From assembly GCF_000819845.1 (NCBI RefSeq), contig NZ_CDCG01000037.1:62001-126000 (forward strand): 64,000 nt of DNA, in the 5' to 3' direction. The DNA comes from Aeromonas enteropelogenes (GTDB lineage Bacteria > Pseudomonadota > Gammaproteobacteria > Enterobacterales > Aeromonadaceae). Positions within the stretch are counted from its first letter, which is position 1, and each line of letters opens with the position of its first letter. Below the pieces are notes generated by a model. That model ran no database searches. It worked only from the letters and a program-made list of their open reading frames with translations, and was not told the origin of the DNA. The position numbers and the translations under genes were made by a program. Positions 8,179 through 16,941 of this stretch are shown in pieces.

Positions 8179-8909
8179 AGTCCCTCCGGTTTACGTGTTG
8201 GCAGGGTCAGTCGCTCACCGATGAGCGACTTGCCCGCCTTCTGTTTCTCTTCCCAGCCGAGCCGGTAGTGATGGCCCAGCTCCCCCTTGGCAAGGGCGCG
8301 GGGCACCACCTTGATGGCGGCCTCCTCCAGCACGCAGGCATGCTCGCACTTGCCACAGCCGGTGCAGACATCGCTGTGCACCGTGGGCAGGAACATGGCG
8401 TGCTTGCCGGTACGCTGGTTGTGTTGCAGATCCAGGGTGATCGCCTTGTCGATGAGCGGACAGACCCGGTAACAGACATCGCAACGCAGGCCCAGATAGT
8501 TGAGGCAGGTCTCATGGTCGATGAGTACTGCCACTCCCATCCGCGCCTGATCGATGTCGGTCATGGCCTGATCCAGTGCCCCGGTCGGGCAGGCCACCAC
8601 GCAGGGGATGTCGTCACACATCTCGCAGGGGACGCTGCGCGCCTTGAAATAGGGCGTTCCCGTGGTGACGGGCTCAAACAGCCGGGCAAGCTTGAGGGTA
8701 TCGTAGGGGCAGGCCTCGACGCAGAGCCCACAGCGCACACAGGCACCGAGAAACTCAGCCTCGTCGAGGGCCGCAGGCGGGCGCAGAGCCTGGGCCGGCA
8801 CCGCCTCCACCTGCTGGCGGGCCATACCGCCCAGCCCCACACCAAGCAGGCCCATACCACAGGCCCCCTTGGCCATGTCGGCCAGAAACTGGCGACGACT
8901 ACGACTCAT
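8175..8909 (-). CDS. napG: ferredoxin-type protein NapG
   Basis: Periplasmic iron-sulfur protein, 244 residues, exported by the Tat pathway: the N terminus [15 protein letters not shown] carries the twin-arginine motif SRRQFL. Four [4Fe-4S] motifs follow: [35 protein letters not shown] and [12 protein letters not shown]. It relays electrons from NapH towards the NapB/NapA core. It lies 16 nt after napA. Confidence 0.96.
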   Translation of the reverse strand: MSRSRRQFLADMAKGACGMGLLGVGLGGMARQQVEAVPAQALRPPAALDEAEFLGACVRCGLCVEACPYDTLKLARLFEPVTTGTPYFKARSVPCEMCDDIPCVVACPTGALDQAMTDIDQARMGVAVLIDHETCLNYLGLRCDVCYRVCPLIDKAITLDLQHNQRTGKHAMFLPTVHSDVCTGCGKCEHACVLEEAAIKVVPRALAKGELGHHYRLGWEEKQKAGKSLIGERLTLPTRKPEGL

Positions 8910-8925
8910 CTCTCGCTCCCCCGCC

Positions 8926-11415
8926 TTAGGCCTTCATCACCTTGACGGCGCACTTCTTGTAATCCGTCTCTTTGGAGAGCGGATCGGTAGCGTCCAGGGT
9001 CAGCTTGTTGACCAGCTGGCTCGCGTCGAAGAAGGGCATGAACACCAGGCCTTTGGGCGGACGGTTGCGACCACGGGTCTCGACACGGGTCTTCACCTCG
9101 CCACGGCGGGAGGTGACAATCACCTCTTCACCACGGCGCACGCCACGGGCCTTGGCATCTTCCGGGTGCATGAACAGCACCGCATCCGGGAAGGCGCGGT
9201 AGAGCTCGGGGACACGGCGGGTCATGGTGCCGGTGTGCCAGTGTTCCAGCACGCGGCCGGTGGAGAGCCACAGATCATACTCTTTATCCGGCGATTCGGC
9301 GGCAGGCTCGAACGGCAGCGCGAAGATCACCGCCTTGCCGTCGGGTTTGCCATAGAAGCGCACTCCCTCGCCCGCTTTCACGTAAGGGTCAAACCCTTCG
9401 CGATAGCGCCACAGGGTCTCCTTGCCATCCACCACAGGCCAGCGCAGGCCGCGCGCTTCGTGATACTGCTCGAACGGTGCCAGATCGTGACCATGGCCAC
9501 GACCGAAGATGGCGTACTCCTCGAACAAGCCCTTCTGCACATAGAAGCCAAAGTGTTCGGCCTCGTCGTTAAGATCCCCCTTGCTCTGCTCTTTCGGGAA
9601 CTTGTTGACCTGACCGTTGGCATAAAGCACGTCGAACAGAGTTTTGCCCTTGAGTTCAGGCATCTTGGCAATGAGCTCGGCCGGCCACACCTCATCCACG
9701 GTGAAGCGCTTGGAGAACTCCATCAGCTGCCACAGATCGGATTTGGCCCCTTCCGGCGACTTGACCTGCTGGTGCCAGAACTGGGTACGACGTTCGGCGT
9801 TGCCATAGGCCCCCTCTTTCTCCACCCACATGGCAGTAGGCAGGATGAGGTCGGCCGCCTGGGCGGTCACGGTCGGATAGGGATCGGACACCACGATGAA
9901 GTTGCGCGGATCCCGGTAGCCGGGCAGGCGCTCCTGATTCATGTTGGGACCGGCCTGCATGTTGTTGTTGCACATCACCCAGTAGGCGTTGAGCTTGCCG
10001 TCTTTGAGCATGCGATCCTGCAGCACGGCATGGTAGCCCACCTTGTCGGGAATAGTGCCTTCCGGCAGTTTCCAGACTTTTTCGGCGATGGCGCGGTGCT
10101 TGGGATCGGTCACCACCATGTCCGCCGGCAGACGGTGGGCGAAGGTACCCACTTCACGGGCAGTACCGCAGGCAGAGGGCTGACCGGTCAGGGAGAAGGG
10201 ACCATTGCCCGGCTCGGAGATCTTGCCGGTCAGCAGGTGGATGTTGTAGCAGAGGTTGTTGGCCCAGACGCCACGAGTGTGCTGGTTGAAGCCCATGGTC
10301 CAGTAGGAGACCACTTTCTTGCTCGGGTCGGCATAGAGTTGGGCCAGTTTTTCCAGCTTGTCCTTGGAGACGCCGGAGAGCTTGGAGACGGAGTCGACAT
10401 CGTAATCGGCGACGAACTTGGCAAACTCCTCAAAGGTCATCGGGGTCGCGTCGCCGCTATCCGGGTTCTTGGCCTTCTGCTGCAGCGGATCGGTCGGGCG
10501 CAGACCGTAGCCGATATCGGTCACCCCCTTCTTGAACACTGTGTGCTTGTTGACGAAGTCCCAGTTCACCTTGTCGTTCTGGATGATGTAGTTGGCGACA
10601 TAGTTGAGGATCGCCAGATCGGTCTGGGGCGTGAACACCATGCCGTTGTCCGCCAGTTCGAAGCTGCGGTGCTCGAAGGTGGAGAGCACGTGCACCTGCA
10701 CTTCCGGGGTGGAGAGACGGCGATCGGAGATACGGGACCAGAGGATGGGGTGCATCTCGGCCATATTGGAGCCCCACAGCACGAAGGCGTCGGCCTGCTC
10801 GATATCGTCGTAGCAGCCCATGGGCTCATCCATGCCGAAGGTACGCATGAAACCGACGACCGCGGATGCCATGCAGTGGCGGGCGTTGGGGTCGATGTTG
10901 TTGGAGCGGAAACCCGCCTTGAACAGCTTGGCGGCGGCATAGCCTTCCCACACGGTCCACTGGCCGGAACCGAACATACCGACCGCAGTCGGGCCCTTCT
11001 CTTTCAGGGTGGCCTTGAACTTCTCGGCCATGATGTCGAAGGCTTGATCCCAGCTGATGGGGGCGAAATCGCCATCTTTGTCGAACTGGCCGTTCTTCAT
11101 CCGCAGCAGGGGCTGGGTGAGGCGATCCTCGCCATACATGATCTTGGAGAGGAAGTAGCCCTTGATGCAGTTGAGGCCACGGTTGACCGGTGCATCGGGG
11201 TCACCCTGGGTCGCCACGACACGCCCATCCTGGGAACCCACCAACACGGAGCAGCCGGTACCGCAGAAGCGGCAGGGGGCCTTGTCCCATTTGATGGCGG
11301 TTTTATCGGTACTGGTGATCAGATTGGCCGCCATGGCGGGGGCACTGACACCAGCCACGGCAGCGGCAGCCGCCACCGCATTGGCCTTCATAAAGTCGCG
11401 TCGACTCAGCTTCAT
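8926..11415 (-). CDS. napA: periplasmic nitrate reductase catalytic subunit NapA
   Basis: Reduces nitrate to nitrite in the periplasm using bis-MGD molybdenum and one [4Fe-4S] cluster. The 829-residue protein starts at [19 protein letters not shown], a Tat signal with SRRDFMK. The cluster motif CRFCGTGCS follows near residue 43, and the Mo-ligand cysteine sits in a conserved segment beginning [13 protein letters not shown]. The ATG at 11415 overlaps the napD stop by 4 nt; an upstream start at 11430 would add five unconserved residues. Its Moco supply genes flank it on both sides. Confidence 0.98.
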   Translation of the reverse strand: MKLSRRDFMKANAVAAAAAVAGVSAPAMAANLITSTDKTAIKWDKAPCRFCGTGCSVLVGSQDGRVVATQGDPDAPVNRGLNCIKGYFLSKIMYGEDRLTQPLLRMKNGQFDKDGDFAPISWDQAFDIMAEKFKATLKEKGPTAVGMFGSGQWTVWEGYAAAKLFKAGFRSNNIDPNARHCMASAVVGFMRTFGMDEPMGCYDDIEQADAFVLWGSNMAEMHPILWSRISDRRLSTPEVQVHVLSTFEHRSFELADNGMVFTPQTDLAILNYVANYIIQNDKVNWDFVNKHTVFKKGVTDIGYGLRPTDPLQQKAKNPDSGDATPMTFEEFAKFVADYDVDSVSKLSGVSKDKLEKLAQLYADPSKKVVSYWTMGFNQHTRGVWANNLCYNIHLLTGKISEPGNGPFSLTGQPSACGTAREVGTFAHRLPADMVVTDPKHRAIAEKVWKLPEGTIPDKVGYHAVLQDRMLKDGKLNAYWVMCNNNMQAGPNMNQERLPGYRDPRNFIVVSDPYPTVTAQAADLILPTAMWVEKEGAYGNAERRTQFWHQQVKSPEGAKSDLWQLMEFSKRFTVDEVWPAELIAKMPELKGKTLFDVLYANGQVNKFPKEQSKGDLNDEAEHFGFYVQKGLFEEYAIFGRGHGHDLAPFEQYHEARGLRWPVVDGKETLWRYREGFDPYVKAGEGVRFYGKPDGKAVIFALPFEPAAESPDKEYDLWLSTGRVLEHWHTGTMTRRVPELYRAFPDAVLFMHPEDAKARGVRRGEEVIVTSRRGEVKTRVETRGRNRPPKGLVFMPFFDASQLVNKLTLDATDPLSKETDYKKCAVKVMKA

Positions 11416-11681
11416 GACATATCCTCGCATTGCTTATCGAGTTCATCGAACTGGTGGTAAATCAGGGCGGCGGACAACACTCCCGGCATCGCCTGAATAG
11501 CATCAATAGCCGCCATGATGGGTTGCTGGCTCTCACCTTCCAGGGTGACGACCAGCTTGCCCTCTTCACTGACAGCGTGGACCTCGGCTCCTTCCAAAGC
11601 CGCGATCTGTTCAGCGAGCCGGTGACGCAACATGGGTTGGGTCAGCACCACCAGGCTCGATACGTGGAACTCTTGGGTCAT
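11412..11681 (-). CDS. napD: NapA Tat-signal chaperone NapD
   Basis: Cytoplasmic chaperone of 89 residues that binds the NapA twin-arginine signal and holds back export until the Mo cofactor is inserted. The sequence [28 protein letters not shown] and [19 protein letters not shown] fits the family. The ATG at 11681 has AGGAG eight bases upstream and gives the usual length; the longer frame to 11714 or beyond would run into napF. Confidence 0.94.
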   Translation of the reverse strand: MTQEFHVSSLVVLTQPMLRHRLAEQIAALEGAEVHAVSEEGKLVVTLEGESQQPIMAAIDAIQAMPGVLSAALIYHQFDELDKQCEDMS

Positions 11682-11710
11682 TGTGGCTCCTGCTTCACAA
11701 ACATCCTGAT

Positions 11711-12220
11711 TCATATTGGGTTCTCCGACCCGGGAGCGCCAACCCGGATGCTGCCTACCGGGCAGTCCATCACACAGGCACCGCAACCGGTGCACGAGGC
11801 GGCATCAATACTGGGGGTCGGCACCCGACCCAGCATGGGAGAAAAGCGAATGGCGCGGGTTTCACAACTGTCCTGGCAGCGCTGGCAAAACACCTGGGCA
11901 CTGGCCAGACAGTTGGCTTCAATATGGGCTATGTATTGCCAGGGCGCCTCCGTGGTCGGACGAAAAATCGGCGCCTTGCAGGCCGCGACACAATCACCAC
12001 AGAAGGTACATTCACCGTGCCGGAACTCCACCATGGGAAAGCCGCCATCCCCCTTGACCAGGATCTGCTCTGGACAGGCCGTCAGGCAGTCGCCACAGCG
12101 AGTACAATCGGCCACGAAGTCGGGCCAGGGGAGTGACCAGGGTAACTGGACGCCTGGCTCTTTCGACGTCAAACGACCGCGAAACAGACCCCGACGTGAC
12201 AGGTTGACACCCTCTGGCAT
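11711..12220 (-). CDS. napF: ferredoxin-type protein NapF
   Basis: Cytoplasmic iron-sulfur protein of 169 residues linked to NapA maturation. It opens MPEGVNLSRRGLFRGRL. Three ferredoxin-type clusters follow: CTRCGDCLTACP, CTFCGDCVAACK and CTGCGACVMDCP. A further cysteine group (CLASAQVFCQRCQDSC) lies between the last two. It is the first gene of the nap operon; the start at 12220 matches the usual NapF N terminus. Confidence 0.94.
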   Translation of the reverse strand: MPEGVNLSRRGLFRGRLTSKEPGVQLPWSLPWPDFVADCTRCGDCLTACPEQILVKGDGGFPMVEFRHGECTFCGDCVAACKAPIFRPTTEAPWQYIAHIEANCLASAQVFCQRCQDSCETRAIRFSPMLGRVPTPSIDAASCTGCGACVMDCPVGSIRVGAPGSENPI

Positions 12221-12344
12221 ATCGACTCCTTCCTGGTGATAGATAGCGCACTGGTGATCAATAGCGCACGGGCGAGTCCGATGACGGACATCTGCAATAC
12301 CAATTATAAGATTGGGCGTATATTGCGGCCCTGACAAGTTCAGG

Positions 12345-12392
12345 GATATACCACCAGGGAGATAAACAGGGGGGATTCTTGCGCTGGATCAA
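12345..12392 (-). promoter_or_regulatory. candidate FNR-dependent nap promoter
   Basis: TTGCGCTGGATCAA at 12379-12392 matches 8 of 10 fixed bases of the FNR consensus TTGAT-N4-ATCAA. A -10-like TATATC lies downstream on the minus strand at 12345-12350, putting the FNR site centre about 40-47 bp before the likely start of transcription, as at class II FNR promoters. E. coli napF is FNR-activated. Positions are read by eye. Confidence 0.5.
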
Positions 12393-12414
12393 ACCCTTGG
12401 CGCAATAATGTTCG

Positions 12415-12438
12415 ATGGGCGTACATTTTGTACCCCAT
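12415..12438. promoter_or_regulatory. palindrome upstream of nap promoter, candidate operator
   Basis: ATGGG-C-GTACA, a 3-nt spacer, then TGTACCCCAT form an almost perfect inverted repeat about 40 bp upstream of the FNR-like site. It resembles NarL/NarP heptamers (TACCCAT) but with the TAC ends facing inward, unlike the usual 7-2-7 order. NarP, encoded nearby, is one candidate binder; the true regulator is unknown. Confidence 0.35.
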
Positions 12439-12485
12439 TGGAAAAAGCCACTTGGTAGGTGGTGATGGTCAGGTGTGCGAGCGGT

Positions 12486-13466
12486 TTAACCGCCTATCGA
12501 TGCCAGATGAGGCGTCGCACCGGCATTCCCTTCATGCAGCCGATGAGTCGCCGCCTTGCCACTGAGCGCCGAGCGAATGCGTTGTTGCAACGCCTCCTGC
12601 TGGCTGTCTGCACCGAGCAGATCCCGCAGCTCGACACCATTGTCGCCAAACAGACAGAGGTGCAACTTGCCCACCGAGGAGACCCGCAGCCGGTTGCAAC
12701 CAGCACAGAAATCCTTGCTGTAAGGCATGATGAGACCGACGCCCCCTTGTGACTCCGGGTGCATGAAGACCTGGGCCGGACCGTCGTCCTTGCCGCGCAG
12801 TTGCTGAACCCAGCCACTTTCCAGCAGGCGCTGTTTGATCTGCTCACCGCTGACATGATGGTTCTGGAACAGGGTATCCATCTCACCGGTCTGCATCAGC
12901 TCGATGAAACGCAGCTCGATGGGCTTGTGCTTGATCCAGGCCAGAAAGGCATCCAGTTGGTAGTCGTTGAGCCCCTTGAGCAGCACAGCATTGATCTTGA
13001 CCGATTTGAAACCGGCGGCTAGGGCGGCTTCGATCCCCTCCATGACTTCTGCCAACTTGTTTTCGCCGGTGATCTGGTGAAACTGGCGGGGATCCAGGCT
13101 GTCGACACTGACATTGAGGGCGGAAAGCCCGGCATCAAACCACTCGCGGGCCCGCTCCTTGAGACGATAACCGTTGGTGGTCATGGCCACTTTCTCGATG
13201 CCCGGGGTGCTTGCCACGGCTTCAATGATCGAAGTGAAGTCGCGACGCAGGGAGGGCTCCCCCCCGGTCAGGCGCACCTTGCGGGTACCCATGGCGGCAA
13301 AGCCGCTCACCACACGGCGGATCTCGTCTACCGAGAGAAAGGATTTGCGCCCTTCCGGACGATAGCCGTCCGGCAGGCAATAGGTACAACGGAAATTGCA
13401 CACGTCGGTGATCGACAGGCGCAAATAGTAAAAACGACGGGAAAAACCATCTTCAAGTGGCGACAT
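12486..13466 (-). CDS. moaA: GTP 3',8-cyclase MoaA
   Basis: Radical-SAM enzyme for the first step of Moco synthesis, rearranging GTP to 3',8-cH2GTP, the substrate of MoaC. The 326-residue protein begins [20 protein letters not shown] and has the SAM cluster motif CNFRCTYC near residue 25. The C-terminal cluster cysteines are in [20 protein letters not shown]. The ATG at 13466 has GGAAAGG upstream. The end is slightly diverged: after the heme-like [17 protein letters not shown] region it closes [10 protein letters not shown], and the family's terminal Gly-Gly is kept. It is separated from moaBCDE by the nap operon. Confidence 0.96.
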   Translation of the reverse strand: MSPLEDGFSRRFYYLRLSITDVCNFRCTYCLPDGYRPEGRKSFLSVDEIRRVVSGFAAMGTRKVRLTGGEPSLRRDFTSIIEAVASTPGIEKVAMTTNGYRLKERAREWFDAGLSALNVSVDSLDPRQFHQITGENKLAEVMEGIEAALAAGFKSVKINAVLLKGLNDYQLDAFLAWIKHKPIELRFIELMQTGEMDTLFQNHHVSGEQIKQRLLESGWVQQLRGKDDGPAQVFMHPESQGGVGLIMPYSKDFCAGCNRLRVSSVGKLHLCLFGDNGVELRDLLGADSQQEALQQRIRSALSGKAATHRLHEGNAGATPHLASIGG

Positions 13467-13672
13467 AAACACCTTTCCAAATACGGGAGGCCAGGGCATT
13501 TCTTTCCTGACCCTTACAGCTCGAACATCGGCTGACGGCTGGTTTCCCCCTATCTCAAGGACTTAGGCAAAACCGCTCGGAGTTCATCTAGTTTTTCGAT
13601 ACTAACACAAGTTGGAGTACACTCCCACGCAACTAAAGAGGTAATCCACACATTCCGGAGACTTTTGGCATC

Positions 13673-15385
13673 ATGCAAAAACGGTTCAGGGTCCGCTCGG
13701 TCAGCAGTGCCATCGGCCGATCCATGATTTTGATCCTCTTCATGGCCAGTCTGATCGCGCTGGTCGCCATGGTCACCCTGTTCTATTCGGTACCCGACGC
13801 CAAGGCGATCAACCTGTCCGGCTCCCTGCGGATGCAGGCCTACCGAATGGCCTACGAAATCGAGCAGGGTGAGAGCGTACTGGGACGCCTCAACCAGTTC
13901 GAAGAGACGCTCCATGCCAGGGAGTTGCAGGAGACCCAGCGCTGGATCACTCCGGCCTCCCTGCGCCGCACCTATGGCGAGGTGGTCAGCCAGTGGGATG
14001 AGATGCGCCAACATATCGAAGATCGGACTCCCAGACGATATACCGACAACACCGAAAAATTTGTGGCGGCCATCGACAATTTCGTCAACCAGATGCAATA
14101 CCACGTGGAGTTCAAGGTACGCATGCTGGCACTAGCCGAAGGGTTGGGGTTGCTCTCCATCATTACCATCGCCTGGTTCACGGTGCGCTTTACCCGCCAA
14201 CAGGTAGTGGCCCCCCTCAATCAGCTGGTTTATTGCGCCCGCCAGATCCAGCGCCAGGAGTTTGATCTGATCCTGCCAGCCCATCGCGACAATGAACTGG
14301 GCGAGCTGTCACGGGCCTTTGGCACCATGGCGGACGAACTTGGCAAGCTCTATCGGGAGCTGGAGAACAAGGTCGAGGAGAAAACGGCCAAGCTGCAGCA
14401 GGCCAACGACACCCTCTCGTTTCTCTACAGCACTGCCCAGAAGCTGCACACGGCCCCGCTCAGTACCCGCACGCTTATCAAGCTGCTGGATCGCGCCGCG
14501 GCCCACCAGCATATCGATTACATCCGCCTGACCCGTTTCGAGAACAACGTCATGCCGGTTTACCTTTCCGGTCGCACCGGCTGGCCCGGGGATCTCGACG
14601 CGGTAGCCAGCTTCTATCTGCAGATGGATGAGCAGGAGTTTGGCCGGCTCGATATCATCAGTCAGCATCCCATCGACGAACGCCTCATCAAGAACTTCAC
14701 CATGTTGCTGGCCCAGGTGCTGCACAAGGATCAGACCCTGCTGCAACAGCAAAGATTGCTATTGATGGAAGAGCGCGCCGTCATCGCCCGCGAACTGCAC
14801 GACTCGCTGGCCCAGGCCCTCTCCTACCTCAAGATCCAGTCCACCCTGCTCAAGCGCTCCCATGCCAAGGGCCAGCAGGAGAAAGCACTGGAGGCGATGC
14901 AGCAGATCGACGAAGGGCTCAGCAACGCCTATACCCAACTGCGCGAACTGCTCGGCACCTTCCGCCTGACCATAGGAGATGCCAATCTGGGTGAAGCCAT
15001 CCGGGTCATGCTGGAACAACTGCAGCCCCAGACCACGGCAGAGATCCGGCTTCATTATGGTCTGTCCGACACGGATCTGGAGGCTGGCCAACATATTCAT
15101 ATCCTGCAGCTGATCCGTGAGGCAGTGCTCAATGCCATCAAACATGCCCATGCACAAGTGATTGATGTTAGCTGTCAGACCCTCGCAGATGGTAATATTG
15201 AGGTTCAAATTTCAGATGACGGTGTCGGTATTGGTCTCGCCAGCTCAGCGATCAACCACTACGGTTTGAGCATTATGAACGAGCGCGCCAGCAAGCTGCA
15301 TGGCCTGCTGACCATCAGTGAACTGCAGCCACAAGGCACCCGGGTGCATCTGACTTTTCCCACCAGTCTAACGAGAGACGCTTGA
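13673..15385 (+). CDS. narQ: nitrate/nitrite sensor histidine kinase NarQ
   Basis: Inner-membrane sensor that signals nitrate to NarP. The 570-residue protein has a first membrane helix near residues 18-40, then the P-box nitrate-binding segment AKAINLSGSLRMQAYRMAYE. A second helix lies near 150-170, followed by a HAMP linker (VVAPLNQLVYCARQIQ). The HisKA_3 segment LLMEERAVIARELHDSLAQA has its phosphorylated His near residue 376. The ATPase G boxes include DGVGIGL and HYGLSIMNERA. It resembles E. coli NarQ along its length. It is divergent from moaA and overlaps narP by one base. Confidence 0.96.
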   Translation: MQKRFRVRSVSSAIGRSMILILFMASLIALVAMVTLFYSVPDAKAINLSGSLRMQAYRMAYEIEQGESVLGRLNQFEETLHARELQETQRWITPASLRRTYGEVVSQWDEMRQHIEDRTPRRYTDNTEKFVAAIDNFVNQMQYHVEFKVRMLALAEGLGLLSIITIAWFTVRFTRQQVVAPLNQLVYCARQIQRQEFDLILPAHRDNELGELSRAFGTMADELGKLYRELENKVEEKTAKLQQANDTLSFLYSTAQKLHTAPLSTRTLIKLLDRAAAHQHIDYIRLTRFENNVMPVYLSGRTGWPGDLDAVASFYLQMDEQEFGRLDIISQHPIDERLIKNFTMLLAQVLHKDQTLLQQQRLLLMEERAVIARELHDSLAQALSYLKIQSTLLKRSHAKGQQEKALEAMQQIDEGLSNAYTQLRELLGTFRLTIGDANLGEAIRVMLEQLQPQTTAEIRLHYGLSDTDLEAGQHIHILQLIREAVLNAIKHAHAQVIDVSCQTLADGNIEVQISDDGVGIGLASSAINHYGLSIMNERASKLHGLLTISELQPQGTRVHLTFPTSLTRDA

Positions 15386-16023
15386 TGGACGTGATGAAAT
15401 ACAGTGTTCTGGTCGTAGATGACCATCCCCTCATGCGCAAAGGGATTGTGCAGTTGCTGGCTCTGGAAGAGAACATGGATGTCACCGGCGAAGCTTCCAA
15501 TGGTACCGATGCCGTGGCCCTTGCCAAAGAATCCGAACCGGATCTGATCCTGCTTGATCTCAACATGAAAGGGCTATCCGGCCTCGACACCCTCAAGGCG
15601 TTGCGTGCCGAGGAGATCACCTCGCGGGTAGTTATTCTGACCGTCTCCGATGCCCGCCAAGACGTGGTGGCCCTGCTCAAGGCCGGCGCCGATGGTTACC
15701 TGCTCAAGGATACCGAACCCGACCTGCTGCTGGCCCAGCTGGCCGACGTGATGACCGGCAAGCAGATCCTGAGCGAGCCGCTGCGTCCCTACCTCGAGAA
15801 CATCTACGAGCTGGATCACCTGCAGCAGAAACTCGAAAGCCTCACGCGTCGCGAAATGCAAATCCTGCGCGAAATTGCAAAGGGACTCTCCAACAAACAG
15901 GTAGCTTCCGTCCTCCATATCTCTGAAGGCACGGTCAAGGTGCATGTGAAGAGCCTGCTGAAGAAACTCGAGGCGCAAAGCCGCGTAGAAGCGGCCGTCA
16001 TGTATCTGGAGCAGCGCAACTAA
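15385..16023 (+). CDS. narP: nitrate/nitrite response regulator NarP
   Basis: Two-component response regulator of 212 residues. The receiver has VLVVDDHPLMRKG, the phosphoacceptor Asp near 58 in LILLDLNMKGLSGLDTLKAL, and LTVSDA. A LuxR-type HTH (LTRREMQILREIAKGLSNKQ) ends the protein. The ATG at 15385 shares a base with the narQ TGA; a TTG three bases upstream is less likely. It probably controls the adjacent nap operon. It is closer to NarP than NarL because its partner is NarQ-like and it sits by nap genes. Confidence 0.93.
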   Translation: MDVMKYSVLVVDDHPLMRKGIVQLLALEENMDVTGEASNGTDAVALAKESEPDLILLDLNMKGLSGLDTLKALRAEEITSRVVILTVSDARQDVVALLKAGADGYLLKDTEPDLLLAQLADVMTGKQILSEPLRPYLENIYELDHLQQKLESLTRREMQILREIAKGLSNKQVASVLHISEGTVKVHVKSLLKKLEAQSRVEAAVMYLEQRN

Positions 16024-16042
16024 GCGCCTTCCCTTCCCTCTA

Positions 16043-16067
16043 AAAGCCACCTTCCGGTGGCTTTTTT
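16043..16067 (+). terminator. terminator of narQP
   Basis: Stem AGCCACC-TTCC-GGTGGCT followed by six T, 20 nt after the narP stop. Confidence 0.92.
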
Positions 16068-16127
16068 CATTCTCTGGCACAGTCGCTGCATTGTCTTATC
16101 CAGCAACTACTCAATGGAGGATGGAAC

Positions 16128-16703
16128 ATGAAAATTCAACCTTTGGCCCTGTTCCCCCTGCCTTCCCACATACTTCCGGGCGGCAAGCTGCCTCTGCGTC
16201 TGTTCGAGTCCCATCATCTGCAGATGCTCAAGGAATCGTTCATCAACGATCAGGGCTTCGGCATCGTGATGGAAGAGTCGACCACCTCGGGACAATCCGG
16301 CCGGATCCTGCCTGTCGGCACCCGGGTCAAGGTCACCGATTTCTACACCCTGAACGACGGATTGCTGGGCGTCACCGTACTCGGTCTGGAACGCTTCTGC
16401 ATCCATGAGATGGAGACGGATCCGAGCGGTTTGCGTCGGGCAAAAGTAGAAATGCTGCCCAACTGGCCCAGCATCCATTCGGACTTCAACGACAAGTTGC
16501 TGGTGAATCGCCTGCGGGAGGTCTTCGAGCAGTATCCGGAACTGGATGAACTCTATCCCGAGAAACGGTTTGAAGATGCCTCCTGGCTTTGCCAGCGCTG
16601 GCTCGAGATCCTGCCGATGCCGATTTATGAAAAGCAGATGCTGATTGCCAAACAAAACAGCGAAGCGGCTCGTCAATTTCTGCATCGCCTGATTTCGCAG
16701 TGA
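16128..16703 (+). CDS. LON substrate-binding domain protein
   Basis: A 191-residue protein made only of a LON N-terminal (PUA-like) domain. It begins MKIQPLALFPLPSHILPGGK, followed by LPLRLFESHHLQML and GFGIVM, the usual opening of this domain, and has no AAA or protease part. Stand-alone LON-N proteins are widespread in gammaproteobacteria, but their role is not established; protein binding is likely. An own promoter between the narP terminator and 16128 is expected. The ATG follows ATGGAGGATGGAAC, a good ribosome-binding site. Confidence 0.85.
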   Translation: MKIQPLALFPLPSHILPGGKLPLRLFESHHLQMLKESFINDQGFGIVMEESTTSGQSGRILPVGTRVKVTDFYTLNDGLLGVTVLGLERFCIHEMETDPSGLRRAKVEMLPNWPSIHSDFNDKLLVNRLREVFEQYPELDELYPEKRFEDASWLCQRWLEILPMPIYEKQMLIAKQNSEAARQFLHRLISQ

Positions 16704-16712
16704 TAAAAAACC

Positions 16713-16766
16713 TTTGCAAAATGCAATTATTCCGACAATGAAAATTCATTATTCGCATTTTGCAAA
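16713..16766. repeat. inverted repeat downstream of the LON-domain gene
   Basis: Perfect 12-bp arms TTTGCAAAATGC (16713-16724) and its complement (16755-16766) enclose a 30-nt AT-rich loop that itself holds a small palindrome (AATGAAAATTCATT). There is no T-run, so it is not a simple terminator. It may be an mRNA-stabilising hairpin or a protein site. Confidence 0.5.
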
Positions 16767-16838
16767 AGACAGGGAGACGAAAAAGAGAGAGCCGTTGCGC
16801 TAATCGGCCGAATTGAACACAAAAAGAGTCATTAAAAG

Positions 16839-16941
16839 TTGGCACAGATTTTTCATACAGTTTAATACAACCCGATTTATCCCGTGCTCTCTTCAGTATT
16901 TGCTGAAGAACTGGTCAACCTAACAAGTTGACCATTTTTTT
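16839..16941 (+). ncRNA. candidate small RNA with terminator
   Basis: A promoter-like pair TTGGCA (16839-16844) and TTTAAT (16861-16866), 16 bp apart, would start an RNA near 16873. That RNA contains a CTTCAG-loop-CTGAAG hairpin and ends in GGTCAAC-loop-GTTGACC followed by A and seven T (16913-16941). The terminator overlaps the stop codon of the convergent kinase gene. It could instead simply terminate the LON-gene transcript 230 nt upstream. Sequence family not recognised. Confidence 0.35.

Noticed and set aside
8869-11460. 863-codon open frame on the plus strand opposite napA
   Set aside because: It is the antisense of napA, whose family match, Tat signal and cofactor motifs are unequivocal. 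Long antisense frames are expected in GC-rich genes, and the translation has no domain-like pattern.
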